From the NCBI RefSeq assembly GCF_016909175.1, contig NZ_JAFBFI010000002.1, positions 186,001-250,000 on the forward strand: a stretch of 64,000 nt of DNA, given 5' to 3'. A program made the position numbers and the translations under genes. Shown here piece after piece: positions 25,431 through 33,539 of this stretch; positions within the stretch are counted from its first letter, which is position 1, and every line of letters begins with the position of its first letter. The DNA comes from Peribacillus deserti. GTDB taxonomy: Bacteria; Bacillota; Bacilli; Bacillales; DSM-1321. A model generated the notes under the pieces. That model ran no database searches. It saw only the letters and a list, made by a program, of their open reading frames with translations, and was not told where the DNA came from.

Positions 25431-26258
25431 ATGAAGAAAAAAGCCGGCCCCCTTTTTTATATTTTTCTAGTAGTCTTTGTATTTTTCATCATGTTCCCGT
25501 TTCTGTGGATGCTGATCAGCTCCGTCAAGCCTCTAACTGAGTTATTTGGAGATAAAGCATTTACACCATATACAAGTGATCCGACATTAAAAAGCTATAT
25601 TTCAGTATTTGTTGATTATCCATTTTTAAGGTATCTGTGGAACAGTGCAGTTGTGTCAACCATAACCACCGTTTATACTGTGCTTGTTGCTTCATTTGCA
25701 GCCTATGCAATAGCCAGGCTTAATTTCAGAGGGAAAACAGTCATATTAGGCCTTGTTCTTTCTGTTACGATGTTCCCGCAGATTGCAACGATTTCGCCTA
25801 TTTATATTTTCTTGAAGAATCTGGGACTAACAAACTCATATCTTGGGTTGATTATTCCATATACTACCTTTACACTGCCACTCTCTATTTGGCTTTTGGT
25901 AACTTTTTTCCGCAAGATCCCATCGGATCTGGAAGAAGCAGCAAAAATCGATGGGGCAACCTTAATGCAGACATATTGGAAGGTCATTATGCCGCTTGCT
26001 GTTCCTGGAATGTTTACCACTGCTATTCTTGTCTTTATCGCAGCATGGAACGAGTTTTTGTTCGCCCTTACGATTAATACAGAAGAAAAGTACAAAACCG
26101 TACCAATTGGAATTGCCATGTTCCAGGGCCAGTTTACCATTCCATGGGGGGAAATAGCAGCAGCAACAGTGGTCGTTACCGTGCCTCTTGTAATCATGGT
26201 GCTTGTTTTCCAAAGAAGGATCGTTTCTGGATTAACGTCTGGATCCGTAAAAGAATAG
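25431..26258 (+). CDS. Carbohydrate ABC transporter permease, MalG-like
   Basis: The second permease, 275 residues with six membrane helices. The EAA loop EEAAKIDGATLMQTYWKVIMPL-type segment (written shortened: EEAAKIDGATLM, then PLAVPG) lies around residue 165-195. It pairs with the preceding longer permease to form the channel. GGAGTGAG precedes the ATG. The 91-bp spacer before it contains a CCTGG/CCAGG hairpin that may affect relative expression. Confidence 0.92.
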   Translation: MKKKAGPLFYIFLVVFVFFIMFPFLWMLISSVKPLTELFGDKAFTPYTSDPTLKSYISVFVDYPFLRYLWNSAVVSTITTVYTVLVASFAAYAIARLNFRGKTVILGLVLSVTMFPQIATISPIYIFLKNLGLTNSYLGLIIPYTTFTLPLSIWLLVTFFRKIPSDLEEAAKIDGATLMQTYWKVIMPLAVPGMFTTAILVFIAAWNEFLFALTINTEEKYKTVPIGIAMFQGQFTIPWGEIAAATVVVTVPLVIMVLVFQRRIVSGLTSGSVKE

Positions 26259-26277
26259 AAAAGGAGATTAGAGGATT

Positions 26278-27000
26278 ATGATTAATGTAACGGTCTGGAA
26301 TGAAAATCAGCATGAAAAGAAAAATGAAAAAGTAAGAGAAGTCTACCCCGAGGGAATTCATGGAGCAATCGCTTCTTTCTTACAACATGAAGACTATAAC
26401 ATCAAAACGGCAACACTTGACGAGGAAGAGCAGGGTTTAACCGCCGAAGTTCTTGAAAATACAGACGTGCTTCTTTGGTGGGGACATATCGCCCATGATC
26501 AGGTAGAAGAAGAAATCGTTGAAAGAGTCACTCAGAGAGTACTGGATGGGATGGGATTAATTGTTCTCCACTCAGGCCATTTCTCCAAAATTTTCAAAAA
26601 GCTGATGGGAACTTCATGTGATTTAAAGTGGCGGGAAGCCGATGAAAAGGAACGAATCTGGGTTGTTGACCCAAGCCATCCAATAGCTGAGGGGCTTGGC
26701 GAGTACATCGAACTGGAAAAAGAAGAAATGTACGGTGAGCATTTTGATATCCCGACACCTGATGAATTAGTTTTTGTCAGCTGGTTTGAAGGCGGAGAAG
26801 TATTCCGCAGCGGCTGCACCTTTAAGCGGGGCAGCGGCAAAATCTTTTATTTCCGTCCGGGACACGAAACATACCCGACGTATCATAACCAAGATGTGCA
26901 GAAAGTAATCAAAAATGCGGTAAAATGGGCTGCTCCGGTAGACCGCAAAAGACCTGTGTACGGAAACGCAAAACCACTTGAATTAATTTCAGCTAATTAA
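26278..27000 (+). CDS. ThuA domain-containing protein
   Basis: A 240-residue ThuA-like protein (class I glutamine-amidotransferase-like fold): opening ITVWNE-like strand with [13 protein letters not shown], then [27 protein letters not shown] and [13 protein letters not shown]. In rhizobia ThuA and the Gfo/Idh enzyme ThuB are needed for trehalose/maltitol use through keto-sugars. Here it sits between the transporter and two Gfo/Idh genes, which supports a role in processing an imported glycoside. The chemistry of the family is not firmly established. GGAGATTAGAGG precedes the ATG. Confidence 0.88.
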   Translation: MINVTVWNENQHEKKNEKVREVYPEGIHGAIASFLQHEDYNIKTATLDEEEQGLTAEVLENTDVLLWWGHIAHDQVEEEIVERVTQRVLDGMGLIVLHSGHFSKIFKKLMGTSCDLKWREADEKERIWVVDPSHPIAEGLGEYIELEKEEMYGEHFDIPTPDELVFVSWFEGGEVFRSGCTFKRGSGKIFYFRPGHETYPTYHNQDVQKVIKNAVKWAAPVDRKRPVYGNAKPLELISAN

Positions 27001-27018
27001 GCAAAGGAGGAAATAAGC

Positions 27019-28059
27019 ATGACAACAATAAAAATAGGGGTTGTGGGCTGTGGAAGTATCGCAAGGCACCGCCATTTACCTGAGTATGAAGCTAATAAAA
27101 ATGTAGAAATAATTGGAGTTTGTGACATTGCAGCAGATCGTGCGGAAGAAATGGCCGCAAAATATGGAGCAAAAGCTTACACCAAATACGAAGATCTATT
27201 AGCGGATCCTGCAATCGATGCCATTTCTGTTTGCACACCAAATTACCTGCATGCTCCAGTTTCTATTGCGGCTTTAAATGCAAGTAAGCATGTGTTATGC
27301 GAGAAACCAATGGCAACCTCAAAAGAAGAAGCAGAGGCAATGATAGAAGCTGCACAACAAAATGGAAAAAAATTAATGATCGGACACAATCAGCGCTTTG
27401 TTCCTTCTCATGTTAAAGCACGTCATTTGATTGAGAGCGGAGCCGCAGGCCGGATTTATAGCTTTAGAACAGCTTTTGGCCATCCAGGACCAGAAGGCTG
27501 GAGCGTAGATGGCAAAGAAAGCTGGTTCTTCAAAAAAGAAGAAGCATTCATTGGTGCAATGGGAGATCTCGGCGTTCACAAATCTGATCTTATCAGATAT
27601 CTGCTTGGAGAAGAAATTGTAGAAGTGGCTGCATTCGTAGAGAACAGTTCAAAGGCCAACAGTACGGTTGATGATAATGCAGTCTGTATTTTAAAATCAG
27701 AAAGCGGAATCATTGGAACACTTGCAGCCAGCTGGTCGTATGGAAAAGAAGACAACTCTACTATTATATATGGTGAAAAAGCAGTTCTCCGTCTGGAAGA
27801 TAATCCGGAGCACTCCCTGATTGTTCAGTATATTGATGGAGAAACAGTAAAATATGAGCTTGGCAGAATCCAGTCTAACGAAGAAGGCGGGCAAAGCAGC
27901 TCACAGGTTATAAATCATTTTGTCGATAGTATAATTCATAACACCGTAGTTCCAGTTAGTGGAGAAGAAGGCAAGAGATCTCTCGGAATCATCTTAGCGG
28001 CACTTGAATCTACAGAAACTAAGCAGATTGTAAGTTTAAAAGAAAAACAACTGATCTAA
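27019..28059 (+). CDS. Gfo/Idh/MocA family NAD(P)-dependent oxidoreductase (first of two)
   Basis: A 346-residue sugar dehydrogenase. The N-terminal Rossmann domain has GVVGCGSIARHRH (7-19) and the family lysine in CEKPMATS (~94-101). The C-terminal domain shows GHNQRFVPSH and the catalytic GDLGVHKSDLIRYLLGE (about 182-198). Likely oxidises a ring hydroxyl of the imported sugar or glycoside, with NAD(P)+. AAAGGAGG lies just before the ATG. It shares only family-level resemblance with the next gene, so the two probably act at different steps. Confidence 0.9.
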   Translation: MTTIKIGVVGCGSIARHRHLPEYEANKNVEIIGVCDIAADRAEEMAAKYGAKAYTKYEDLLADPAIDAISVCTPNYLHAPVSIAALNASKHVLCEKPMATSKEEAEAMIEAAQQNGKKLMIGHNQRFVPSHVKARHLIESGAAGRIYSFRTAFGHPGPEGWSVDGKESWFFKKEEAFIGAMGDLGVHKSDLIRYLLGEEIVEVAAFVENSSKANSTVDDNAVCILKSESGIIGTLAASWSYGKEDNSTIIYGEKAVLRLEDNPEHSLIVQYIDGETVKYELGRIQSNEEGGQSSSQVINHFVDSIIHNTVVPVSGEEGKRSLGIILAALESTETKQIVSLKEKQLI

Positions 28060-28074
28060 AGACAGGTGATGACG

Positions 28075-29139
28075 ATGACAGAGCTTAGAATAGGTATTAT
28101 TGGTGCCGGCGGTATAGCGCAATCGAGGCATATACCAACATTGTTAAAATTGAACGAACAGGTAATTATCGAAGCGGTGTATGACGTAAATCAAGCAGCC
28201 GCAGCTGCTGCAGCCGGCCGGTTTAACATTCCAAAAATAATGAATTCTCATCAGGAACTTTTTGCCGAAGTCGATGCTGTCGTGATTTGTACGCCTAATA
28301 AGTTTCACTCTGAAATTGCTATTGCCGCGTTACAGGCAGGAGTACATGTTTTATGTGAAAAACCAATGGCATTAACTTCGCAGGAAAGCGAAGCCATGAT
28401 ACAGGCATCAAAATCATCAGGCAAAGTCCTATCCATCGGTTTTCATTACCGGTTTATGAAAGAGTCGATTGCAGCCAAAAAGGCAGTGGAAGCCGGCGAC
28501 ATTGGCAATCCGCTTGTTGTCAGGGTAAAGGCATTAAGGCGCCGGAAAGTGCCGGGCTGGGGAGTGTTCACTAATAAAGACCTCCAGGGCGGCGGAAGCT
28601 TAATCGATTATGGCTGCCATCTTCTGGATCTTTCACTATGGCTGATTGGCAACCCAGCTCCAACAGAAGTGACCGGAACTACGTATAACGCTCTAAGCAA
28701 AGTTCCAGGTCAGGTCAATCAATGGGGCACATTTAACCACGATACATTTAACGTAGATGACCATGTTACTGGTTATATTAAGTTCGAAAACGGTACCTCT
28801 CTATTACTCGAAACATCCTGGTCCAATAACATCAAGGAAGATGTTATTGAAGAAGTAAGCATTTCAGGCGATATGGGCGGCTTAGAGGTATTTCCTTTCA
28901 GCTTGAATTATGCTAAACACGGAATGCTGTTTAACAGCGAAGCTGCCTGGCTTCCTGGTGAGGAGGATCCAAGCCTCCCGCAGGCACAAAACTTTATTGA
29001 TGCGTGTCTGGGACGAGCCGAACAAATCGTCAAGCCTGAAGAGGCTTTGCAGGTGACTCAAATCATTGAGGCGATTTACGAAAGCAGTGAATCAGGTCAA
29101 GCGGTATCTATTCAATCAGAAAAAGAAAGGGTGAACTGA
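28075..29139 (+). CDS. Gfo/Idh/MocA family NAD(P)-dependent oxidoreductase (second of two)
   Basis: About 354 residues. Rossmann motif GIIGAGGIAQSRHIP near the start, Lys in CEKPMALTSQ (~95), GFHYRFMKES (~123) and the His-containing LIDYGCHLLDLSLWL (about 178-192). A GGTG ribosome binding site is best placed for the third possible start, ATG at 28075; GTG at 28066 and ATG at 28069 are alternatives. Only ~15 bp separate it from the upstream dehydrogenase and 4 bp from the next gene, so translation is probably coupled. Confidence 0.9.
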   Translation: MTELRIGIIGAGGIAQSRHIPTLLKLNEQVIIEAVYDVNQAAAAAAAGRFNIPKIMNSHQELFAEVDAVVICTPNKFHSEIAIAALQAGVHVLCEKPMALTSQESEAMIQASKSSGKVLSIGFHYRFMKESIAAKKAVEAGDIGNPLVVRVKALRRRKVPGWGVFTNKDLQGGGSLIDYGCHLLDLSLWLIGNPAPTEVTGTTYNALSKVPGQVNQWGTFNHDTFNVDDHVTGYIKFENGTSLLLETSWSNNIKEDVIEEVSISGDMGGLEVFPFSLNYAKHGMLFNSEAAWLPGEEDPSLPQAQNFIDACLGRAEQIVKPEEALQVTQIIEAIYESSESGQAVSIQSEKERVN

Positions 29140-29143
29140 CAGT

Positions 29144-30112
29144 ATGAAACTTGGAGTATTTACGGTATTGTTTTCTGAAAAGACCTTTGAAGAAATGCTA
29201 GATTATGTGAAAGCAGCCGGACTTGACGCCGTCGAAATCGGAACCGGAAATTATCCGGGGAACAGTCATTGTCCGCTTGATGAACTTCTTGAAAATGAAG
29301 AAAAACGGATAACATACAAAAAAGCAGTCGAGGATAGAGGACTAACCATCAGCGCATTTAGCTGCCATGGCAATCCGCTTTCTCCTGATAAAGAGTTTGC
29401 CAAAACCTCTCATGAAACATTTGTAAAAACAGTTCAGCTGGCAGAATTAATGGAAGTACCAGTTGTCAATTGTTTCTCAGGTACAGCAGGTGACCACGAA
29501 GGTGCCAAATATCCCAACTGGCCGGTAGCTCCATGGCCTAACGAATTTGGGGATGTCCTTCAGTGGCAGTGGGAAGAAAAACTAGTTCCCTATTGGAAAG
29601 AATGGGGAACATACGCTGAAAAGAAAAACGTGAAAATCGGGCTTGAACTGCATGGAGGGTTCCTTGTACATACTCCATACACCCTATTGAAGCTGCGAGA
29701 ACTAACGAGCCCGGCCATCGGTGCAAACCTGGATCCAAGCCATCTCTGGTGGCAGGGAATTGACCCTGTTGCTGCCATTAAAATCCTTGGCAAAGAAAAT
29801 GCCATCCACCATTTCCATGCCAAAGATACATATATCGACCAGGACAATGTCAATATGTATGGCCTGACAGACATGCAGCCATATGGCAATGTGCAGACAA
29901 GAGCCTGGTCCTTCCGCTCAGTAGGCTGCGGCCACAGCATCCAGGAATGGTCCGATATGATGAGCGCCCTTCGTACCTTCGGCTATGATTACGTAGTAAG
30001 TATCGAACACGAAGACCCAATCATGTCCATTGAAGAAGGCTTTGCACGAGCCGTTCAAAATCTGCAATCTGTATTAATCAAAGAACAGCCATCTGCTATA
30101 TGGTGGGCTTAA
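29144..30112 (+). CDS. Sugar phosphate isomerase/epimerase family TIM-barrel protein
   Basis: A 322-residue xylose-isomerase-like barrel. Likely metal ligands are visible: Glu in IGLELHGGF, Asp and His in ANLDPSHLWW, His in HHFHAKD and Glu in VVSIEHEDP. Enzymes of this superfamily isomerise or epimerise sugars, and some cleave 3-keto-glycosides by beta-elimination. As the last gene of an operon with two Gfo/Idh dehydrogenases, either role fits. No recognisable phosphate-binding motif marks a phosphosugar as the substrate. Confidence 0.88.
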   Translation: MKLGVFTVLFSEKTFEEMLDYVKAAGLDAVEIGTGNYPGNSHCPLDELLENEEKRITYKKAVEDRGLTISAFSCHGNPLSPDKEFAKTSHETFVKTVQLAELMEVPVVNCFSGTAGDHEGAKYPNWPVAPWPNEFGDVLQWQWEEKLVPYWKEWGTYAEKKNVKIGLELHGGFLVHTPYTLLKLRELTSPAIGANLDPSHLWWQGIDPVAAIKILGKENAIHHFHAKDTYIDQDNVNMYGLTDMQPYGNVQTRAWSFRSVGCGHSIQEWSDMMSALRTFGYDYVVSIEHEDPIMSIEEGFARAVQNLQSVLIKEQPSAIWWA

Positions 30113-30118
30113 CCAAGT

Positions 30119-30145
30119 AAGGCAGCTAATAAGCTGCCTTTTTTA
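30119..30145 (+). terminator. Terminator of the glycoside operon
   Basis: AAGGCAGCT pairs with AGCTGCCTT around AATA and is followed by TTTTT. It lies 7 nt after the last stop codon. Confidence 0.92.
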
Positions 30146-30388
30146 TTTATCTTGATTTTTTTACAAGAGGTAATAAAGTGTGGTTCTTGGTTGTTGTTGG
30201 ATTCAACCCTATAACCTCCATCAGAGTGCAGCACAATGGGAATGAATTGCGGGCCATATAAAAAAGCCCATTCACATGGACTTAATAACATTCTGACTAA
30301 GATTTTTTTGCAGTGGCAGAAGATGGGGGATCCTTGGATGGAAGGACAAGGTAAATGGAGTTATACAAGTAGTGTCGAGTATCCAAAT

Positions 30389-30476
30389 CCCCATAAAAAA
30401 CTGGAATCCCCATGAAATTCCATTTTTACCCATAAAAACATAATAACCCTTGTAAGTGGAGAGGGCTCCATAAAAA
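30389..30476. repeat. Word array: CCCATAAAA every ~19-20 bp
   Basis: CATAAAA or CATGAAA begins at 30392, 30411, 30431 and 30469 (steps 19, 20 and 38 = 2x19), usually preceded by CC. One slot near 30450 is degenerate. The word resembles the one at 4770-4880. Confidence 0.5.
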
Positions 30477-30632
30477 AAGATCGAGAAGACGCTTTATGAT
30501 ATTTGTCTAAATATAAAAATCGCTTTTTAGATCACTTATGGCTAACTAATAGTATTTTCTTTCCTAATTCAATTTTTCAGCTGGTAGAGTGTATCTACTA
30601 GTACTCATGATCGGAAGTCTCCAGAGGGTTAT

Positions 30633-31033
30633 GTGAGCAGAAATAAAGGGGATGCGAGCAAAAAAAAGAATTTGAGAGCAATTAAATTTCATCTTCCGAG
30701 CAGATTGTGAAAGTTCCGAGCAATCCGAAACCATGCAATCATAATCAATGGGCTGCGAGCAAAAAAGGAGTTTGAGAGCAATGAATTTTCATCTTGCGAG
30801 CAGATTGTGAAAGTCCCGAGTAATCCGGAACCATGCAATCATAATCAATGGGCTGCGAGCAAAAAAGGAGTTTGAGAGCAATGAATTTCATCTTGCGAGC
30901 AGAGGGTGAAAGTTCCGAGTAATCCGGAACCATGGGACCATAATCAGTTAGCTGCAAGCAAAAAAGGAATTTGCGAGCAAACATTTCACTTTGCGAGCAG
31001 ATTGTGAAAGTTCCGGGCAATCCGGAACCATGC
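30633..31033. repeat. GCGAGCA word array, nested in ~100-bp tandem units
   Basis: GnGAGCA words start at 30633, 30654, 30674, 30696, 30716, 30755, 30774, 30796, 30816 (CCGAGTA), 30855 and onward, mostly 19-22 bp apart, with one slot per unit lost (39-bp step). On top of this the whole block repeats as units of 101, 100 and 99 bp plus a partial copy, starting at 30654, 30755, 30855 and 30954, with CCGGAACCATG in each. A ~20-bp word array thus appears to have been amplified as a 5-word block. Confidence 0.88.
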
Positions 31034-31359
31034 GAATTTAATATACTTTTTGCTCACTAGAATATTTATTGAACACACACGATCCATCCCCCAAAAATCA
31101 AAGGATCTCTATGTAATTCATACTGTTCGAAACAGCGTACCGCTCAATTACATCCAGATGTTCCATATTCGCTAACTCCATAGATGTCGTAGTTATCACA
31201 ATGCTGTTTTCCTAATCAATTTAAAGGGTATTAATACCTTATATGGACAAGGAAGTATAATTCCCGGTTTAACAGTAAATATTACCATGGAAATGTATTT
31301 GGGAATTAAGTCATTAACATACAGAACATAAAAAAATTTTAAACAAGGGGAAATGACTG

Positions 31360-32187
31360 ATGTCACTTACACCAGAGCAGAGAATTGAACTACATGGCTT
31401 TAATAATTTAACTAAATCTTTAAGTTTTAATATGTATGATATTTGCTATACGAAAACTAGAGAAGAACGCGAAGCGTATCTAGAGTATATTGATGAGCAG
31501 TATAATGCAGACCGGTTGACTAAGATTTTAACCACTGTGGCCGATATTATTGGGGCACATGTGTTGAATATTGCAAAACAGGATTATGTTCCTCAAGGGG
31601 CGAGTGTGACGGTTCTAGTTTCAGAAGGTCCGGTTGTGGAAGTTCCGAATGAATCGTATGAAGAATCCCCAGGGCCTCTTCCTGATAATGTTGTTCTTCA
31701 GCTTGATAAAAGTCATATTACTGTTCATACGTATCCAGAATTTCATCCTGATGAAGGGATCAGTACATTTAGAGCTGATATAGATGTTTCAACGTGTGGA
31801 GAAATTTCACCACTTAAAGCATTAAACTATTTAATACATTCATTTGATACCGATATTATGACGATTGACTATCGTGTGAGGGGATTTACAAGGGATATAA
31901 CAGGACATAAATTATTTATAGACCATGAAATAGATTCGATTCAAAATTATATTCCTGTAAATGTTCAGAGCATGTATCACATGATTGATGTGAATGTATA
32001 CCAGGAAAATATTTTTCACACGAAGTGCAAGCTGAAGGATTTTGATTTAGACAACTATTTGTTTGGCTATACGAAGGAAAAGCTCTCAAAAGAGGAACAA
32101 ACAACTATAACAAGAAGATTGGTAAGAGAAATGGATGAAATTTTTTACGGTAAAAACATTAAAAACGGCTTTACTGATGATGAATAG
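31360..32187 (+). CDS. speD: S-adenosylmethionine decarboxylase proenzyme, long E. coli-like form
   Basis: Makes decarboxylated SAM for spermidine synthesis. The 275-residue length and the site [13 protein letters not shown] match the E. coli class, where cleavage between Lys117 and Ser118 creates the pyruvoyl cofactor. The catalytic Cys is in [15 protein letters not shown] (~148). B. subtilis SpeD is the short (~126-residue) class, so this is the other form. No spermidine synthase gene is adjacent. AAGGGGAAA precedes the ATG, and a strong bidirectional terminator follows. Confidence 0.93.
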   Translation: MSLTPEQRIELHGFNNLTKSLSFNMYDICYTKTREEREAYLEYIDEQYNADRLTKILTTVADIIGAHVLNIAKQDYVPQGASVTVLVSEGPVVEVPNESYEESPGPLPDNVVLQLDKSHITVHTYPEFHPDEGISTFRADIDVSTCGEISPLKALNYLIHSFDTDIMTIDYRVRGFTRDITGHKLFIDHEIDSIQNYIPVNVQSMYHMIDVNVYQENIFHTKCKLKDFDLDNYLFGYTKEKLSKEEQTTITRRLVREMDEIFYGKNIKNGFTDDE

Positions 32188-32244
32188 GGAAGTCTAATGA
32201 TCTAGCTGTTAAATCATCCTTAGAACAGATTCCCATATTATTGA

Positions 32245-32280
32245 ACAAACAAGCTGGAGGGAGATCTCCAGCTTGTTTGT
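32245..32280. terminator. Bidirectional terminator, speD / MerR-like gene
   Basis: A perfect 15-bp stem (ACAAACAAGCTGGAG / CTCCAGCTTGTTTGT) with a 6-nt loop lies between the convergent genes. Confidence 0.85.
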
Positions 32281-32290
32281 TGATATTCTG

Positions 32291-33217
32291 TTAAAACACT
32301 TTCCACCATTTCTTTGTCTTTTTGGCTGCTGCGACTTCTCGGTAACTAGTTACCATATCTTGAAAAACATCTTCCCGCTGCTGGATTGTCCGTCCCAATT
32401 GTTCGAAATTTTGAGTGATGGTTTCTACAAAGTTTTCTTGATCTTCCTGAAGAGTTTTTGTCATTCTTATCATGTCTTTTTGCGCTTGATCAAGGCTGCT
32501 TGACGCGCTGTAAAGCATGCTCTTGTAATCTTTTGTTGCGGTTTTGGAAGATTCAGAGATTTGCTGCGAAAGCTGTTCATAAGTGCCTTTTGAAGTTTTC
32601 GCAATAGTATCGGATAAGCTTGCAAAGGTATCAGAATTTAGTCTGGCTGCCTCAGAAATGCTTTGTGTAATTTCATTTAAATCCGATTTTCTCTTTTCAT
32701 TTGATCTCTGGATAGACTTAGAAAGGCCCTGAACGGTACGGATCGTTCCTTCGTGAATTCCGTTTTTAACTTCTTCAATAATTTCCATCTGATTCTTTTT
32801 AATTTCTAATTTAATTTCTTTTATTAGATTTTGCTTATATGTTTCAAGGGCAGCCTGGAATTCTTCCATATTGGGTACCGGCTGCGGTGCCACGGCTTGT
32901 TCTTGTTTGATAAGGGATTGTTCCACTGTGGCAGGTGCTCCGAAAGATTCAGAAGCAGCTTCGGAACCTTCGTTGAAATGCTTTTCCAGCAGCATTCGGA
33001 TCATGCCCTTGCTGAGATTTTTCTCTCTCATTTCCTTAATCTTAGCTAAAATGGAGATTTCGGTTTCTGTATAAAATCGTGCTCCCTGCCTGGATCGAGG
33101 GATAACGAGCAGCCCGTTCAAATCCTTTTCCCATTGTCTAATGGTGCCTGTAGGAACACTAATTTTTTTTGAAACATCTTTTATTGAATATGCTTTTAAA
33201 ACCTGACTTTTATTCAT
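32291..33217 (-). CDS. MerR-type HTH protein with long coiled coil
   Basis: A 308-residue protein. Residues ~8-75 form a MerR-like winged helix (AYSIKDVSKKISVPTGTIRQW, GARFYTETEISILAKI). After a short proline/glutamine linker near 115-120, residues ~125-290 are strongly helical and charged, with Ser/Thr/Gln-rich heptads (QSLIKQEQ, QLSQQISESSK, MLYSASSSLDQAQKDM). The effector-binding domain of classical MerR regulators is absent. The layout recalls RacA-like chromosome-anchoring proteins and DUF3967 proteins of phages and plasmids. A DNA-tethering or segregation role is as likely as gene regulation. It ends KKTKKWWKVF. Confidence 0.7.
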   Translation of the reverse strand: MNKSQVLKAYSIKDVSKKISVPTGTIRQWEKDLNGLLVIPRSRQGARFYTETEISILAKIKEMREKNLSKGMIRMLLEKHFNEGSEAASESFGAPATVEQSLIKQEQAVAPQPVPNMEEFQAALETYKQNLIKEIKLEIKKNQMEIIEEVKNGIHEGTIRTVQGLSKSIQRSNEKRKSDLNEITQSISEAARLNSDTFASLSDTIAKTSKGTYEQLSQQISESSKTATKDYKSMLYSASSSLDQAQKDMIRMTKTLQEDQENFVETITQNFEQLGRTIQQREDVFQDMVTSYREVAAAKKTKKWWKVF

Positions 33218-33539
33218 CTATAATCTCGTCCTTTCCGAAGGGTTTATCAAATGACCGTGTGTTTTTTGGTTATGTCTCTATATTCTTCAACACGAATCCC
33301 TTTTTCCTGCCATGTGACAAAAGCTTTGAAAACTAGTGGTGATTCTCCAAATATGGGTAAAAATCTGCAGGGTTTTAAACAATATGACGAAAAAAGAAAG
33401 TTCTTATATGTAAACAAATTCTTTTCTTTGCCGGTAAGTCAAGGCATTTAGTTTCTGAAAGATAAAATTCAATGTATTTACACTTATTGAATATTGTGCG
33501 AATCTTGTAATATACGATTATTTACTAGGAGAGACTTAC
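33218..33539. other. Gap of 322 bp with possible coding relic
   Basis: Divergent spacer between the MerR-like and RsbR-like genes. On the minus strand, about 33247-33366, a frame without a good start reads FLPIFGESPLVFKAF, VTWQEKGIRVEEYRDI and ends in TGA. It looks like real protein, so it may be a small gene or the tail of a lost one. The family is unknown to me. Confidence 0.35.

Larger units (their letters stand above)
30113..31359. other. Longest gene-free gap, 1247 bp, with two word arrays
   Basis: After the operon terminator it contains a CCCATAAAA array (30389-30476), then a GCGAGCA array (30633-31033), then ~320 bp before speD. In that last part a minus-strand frame at about 31100-31210 reads as a protein-like tail (ITTTSMELANMEHLDVIERY) without a good start. 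The palindrome GGTATTAATACC occurs at 31227-31238, ~120 bp before speD. No intact gene is seen. Confidence 0.5.

Noticed and set aside
30745-31020. Minus-strand frame of 91 codons
   Set aside because: It is the translation of the GCGAGCA repeat units; the protein repeats itself every ~33 residues for that reason.
30633-31033. CRISPR array
   Set aside because: The short words have ~13-nt fillers that are copied in 100-bp units, and the word is not of repeat length or palindromic.
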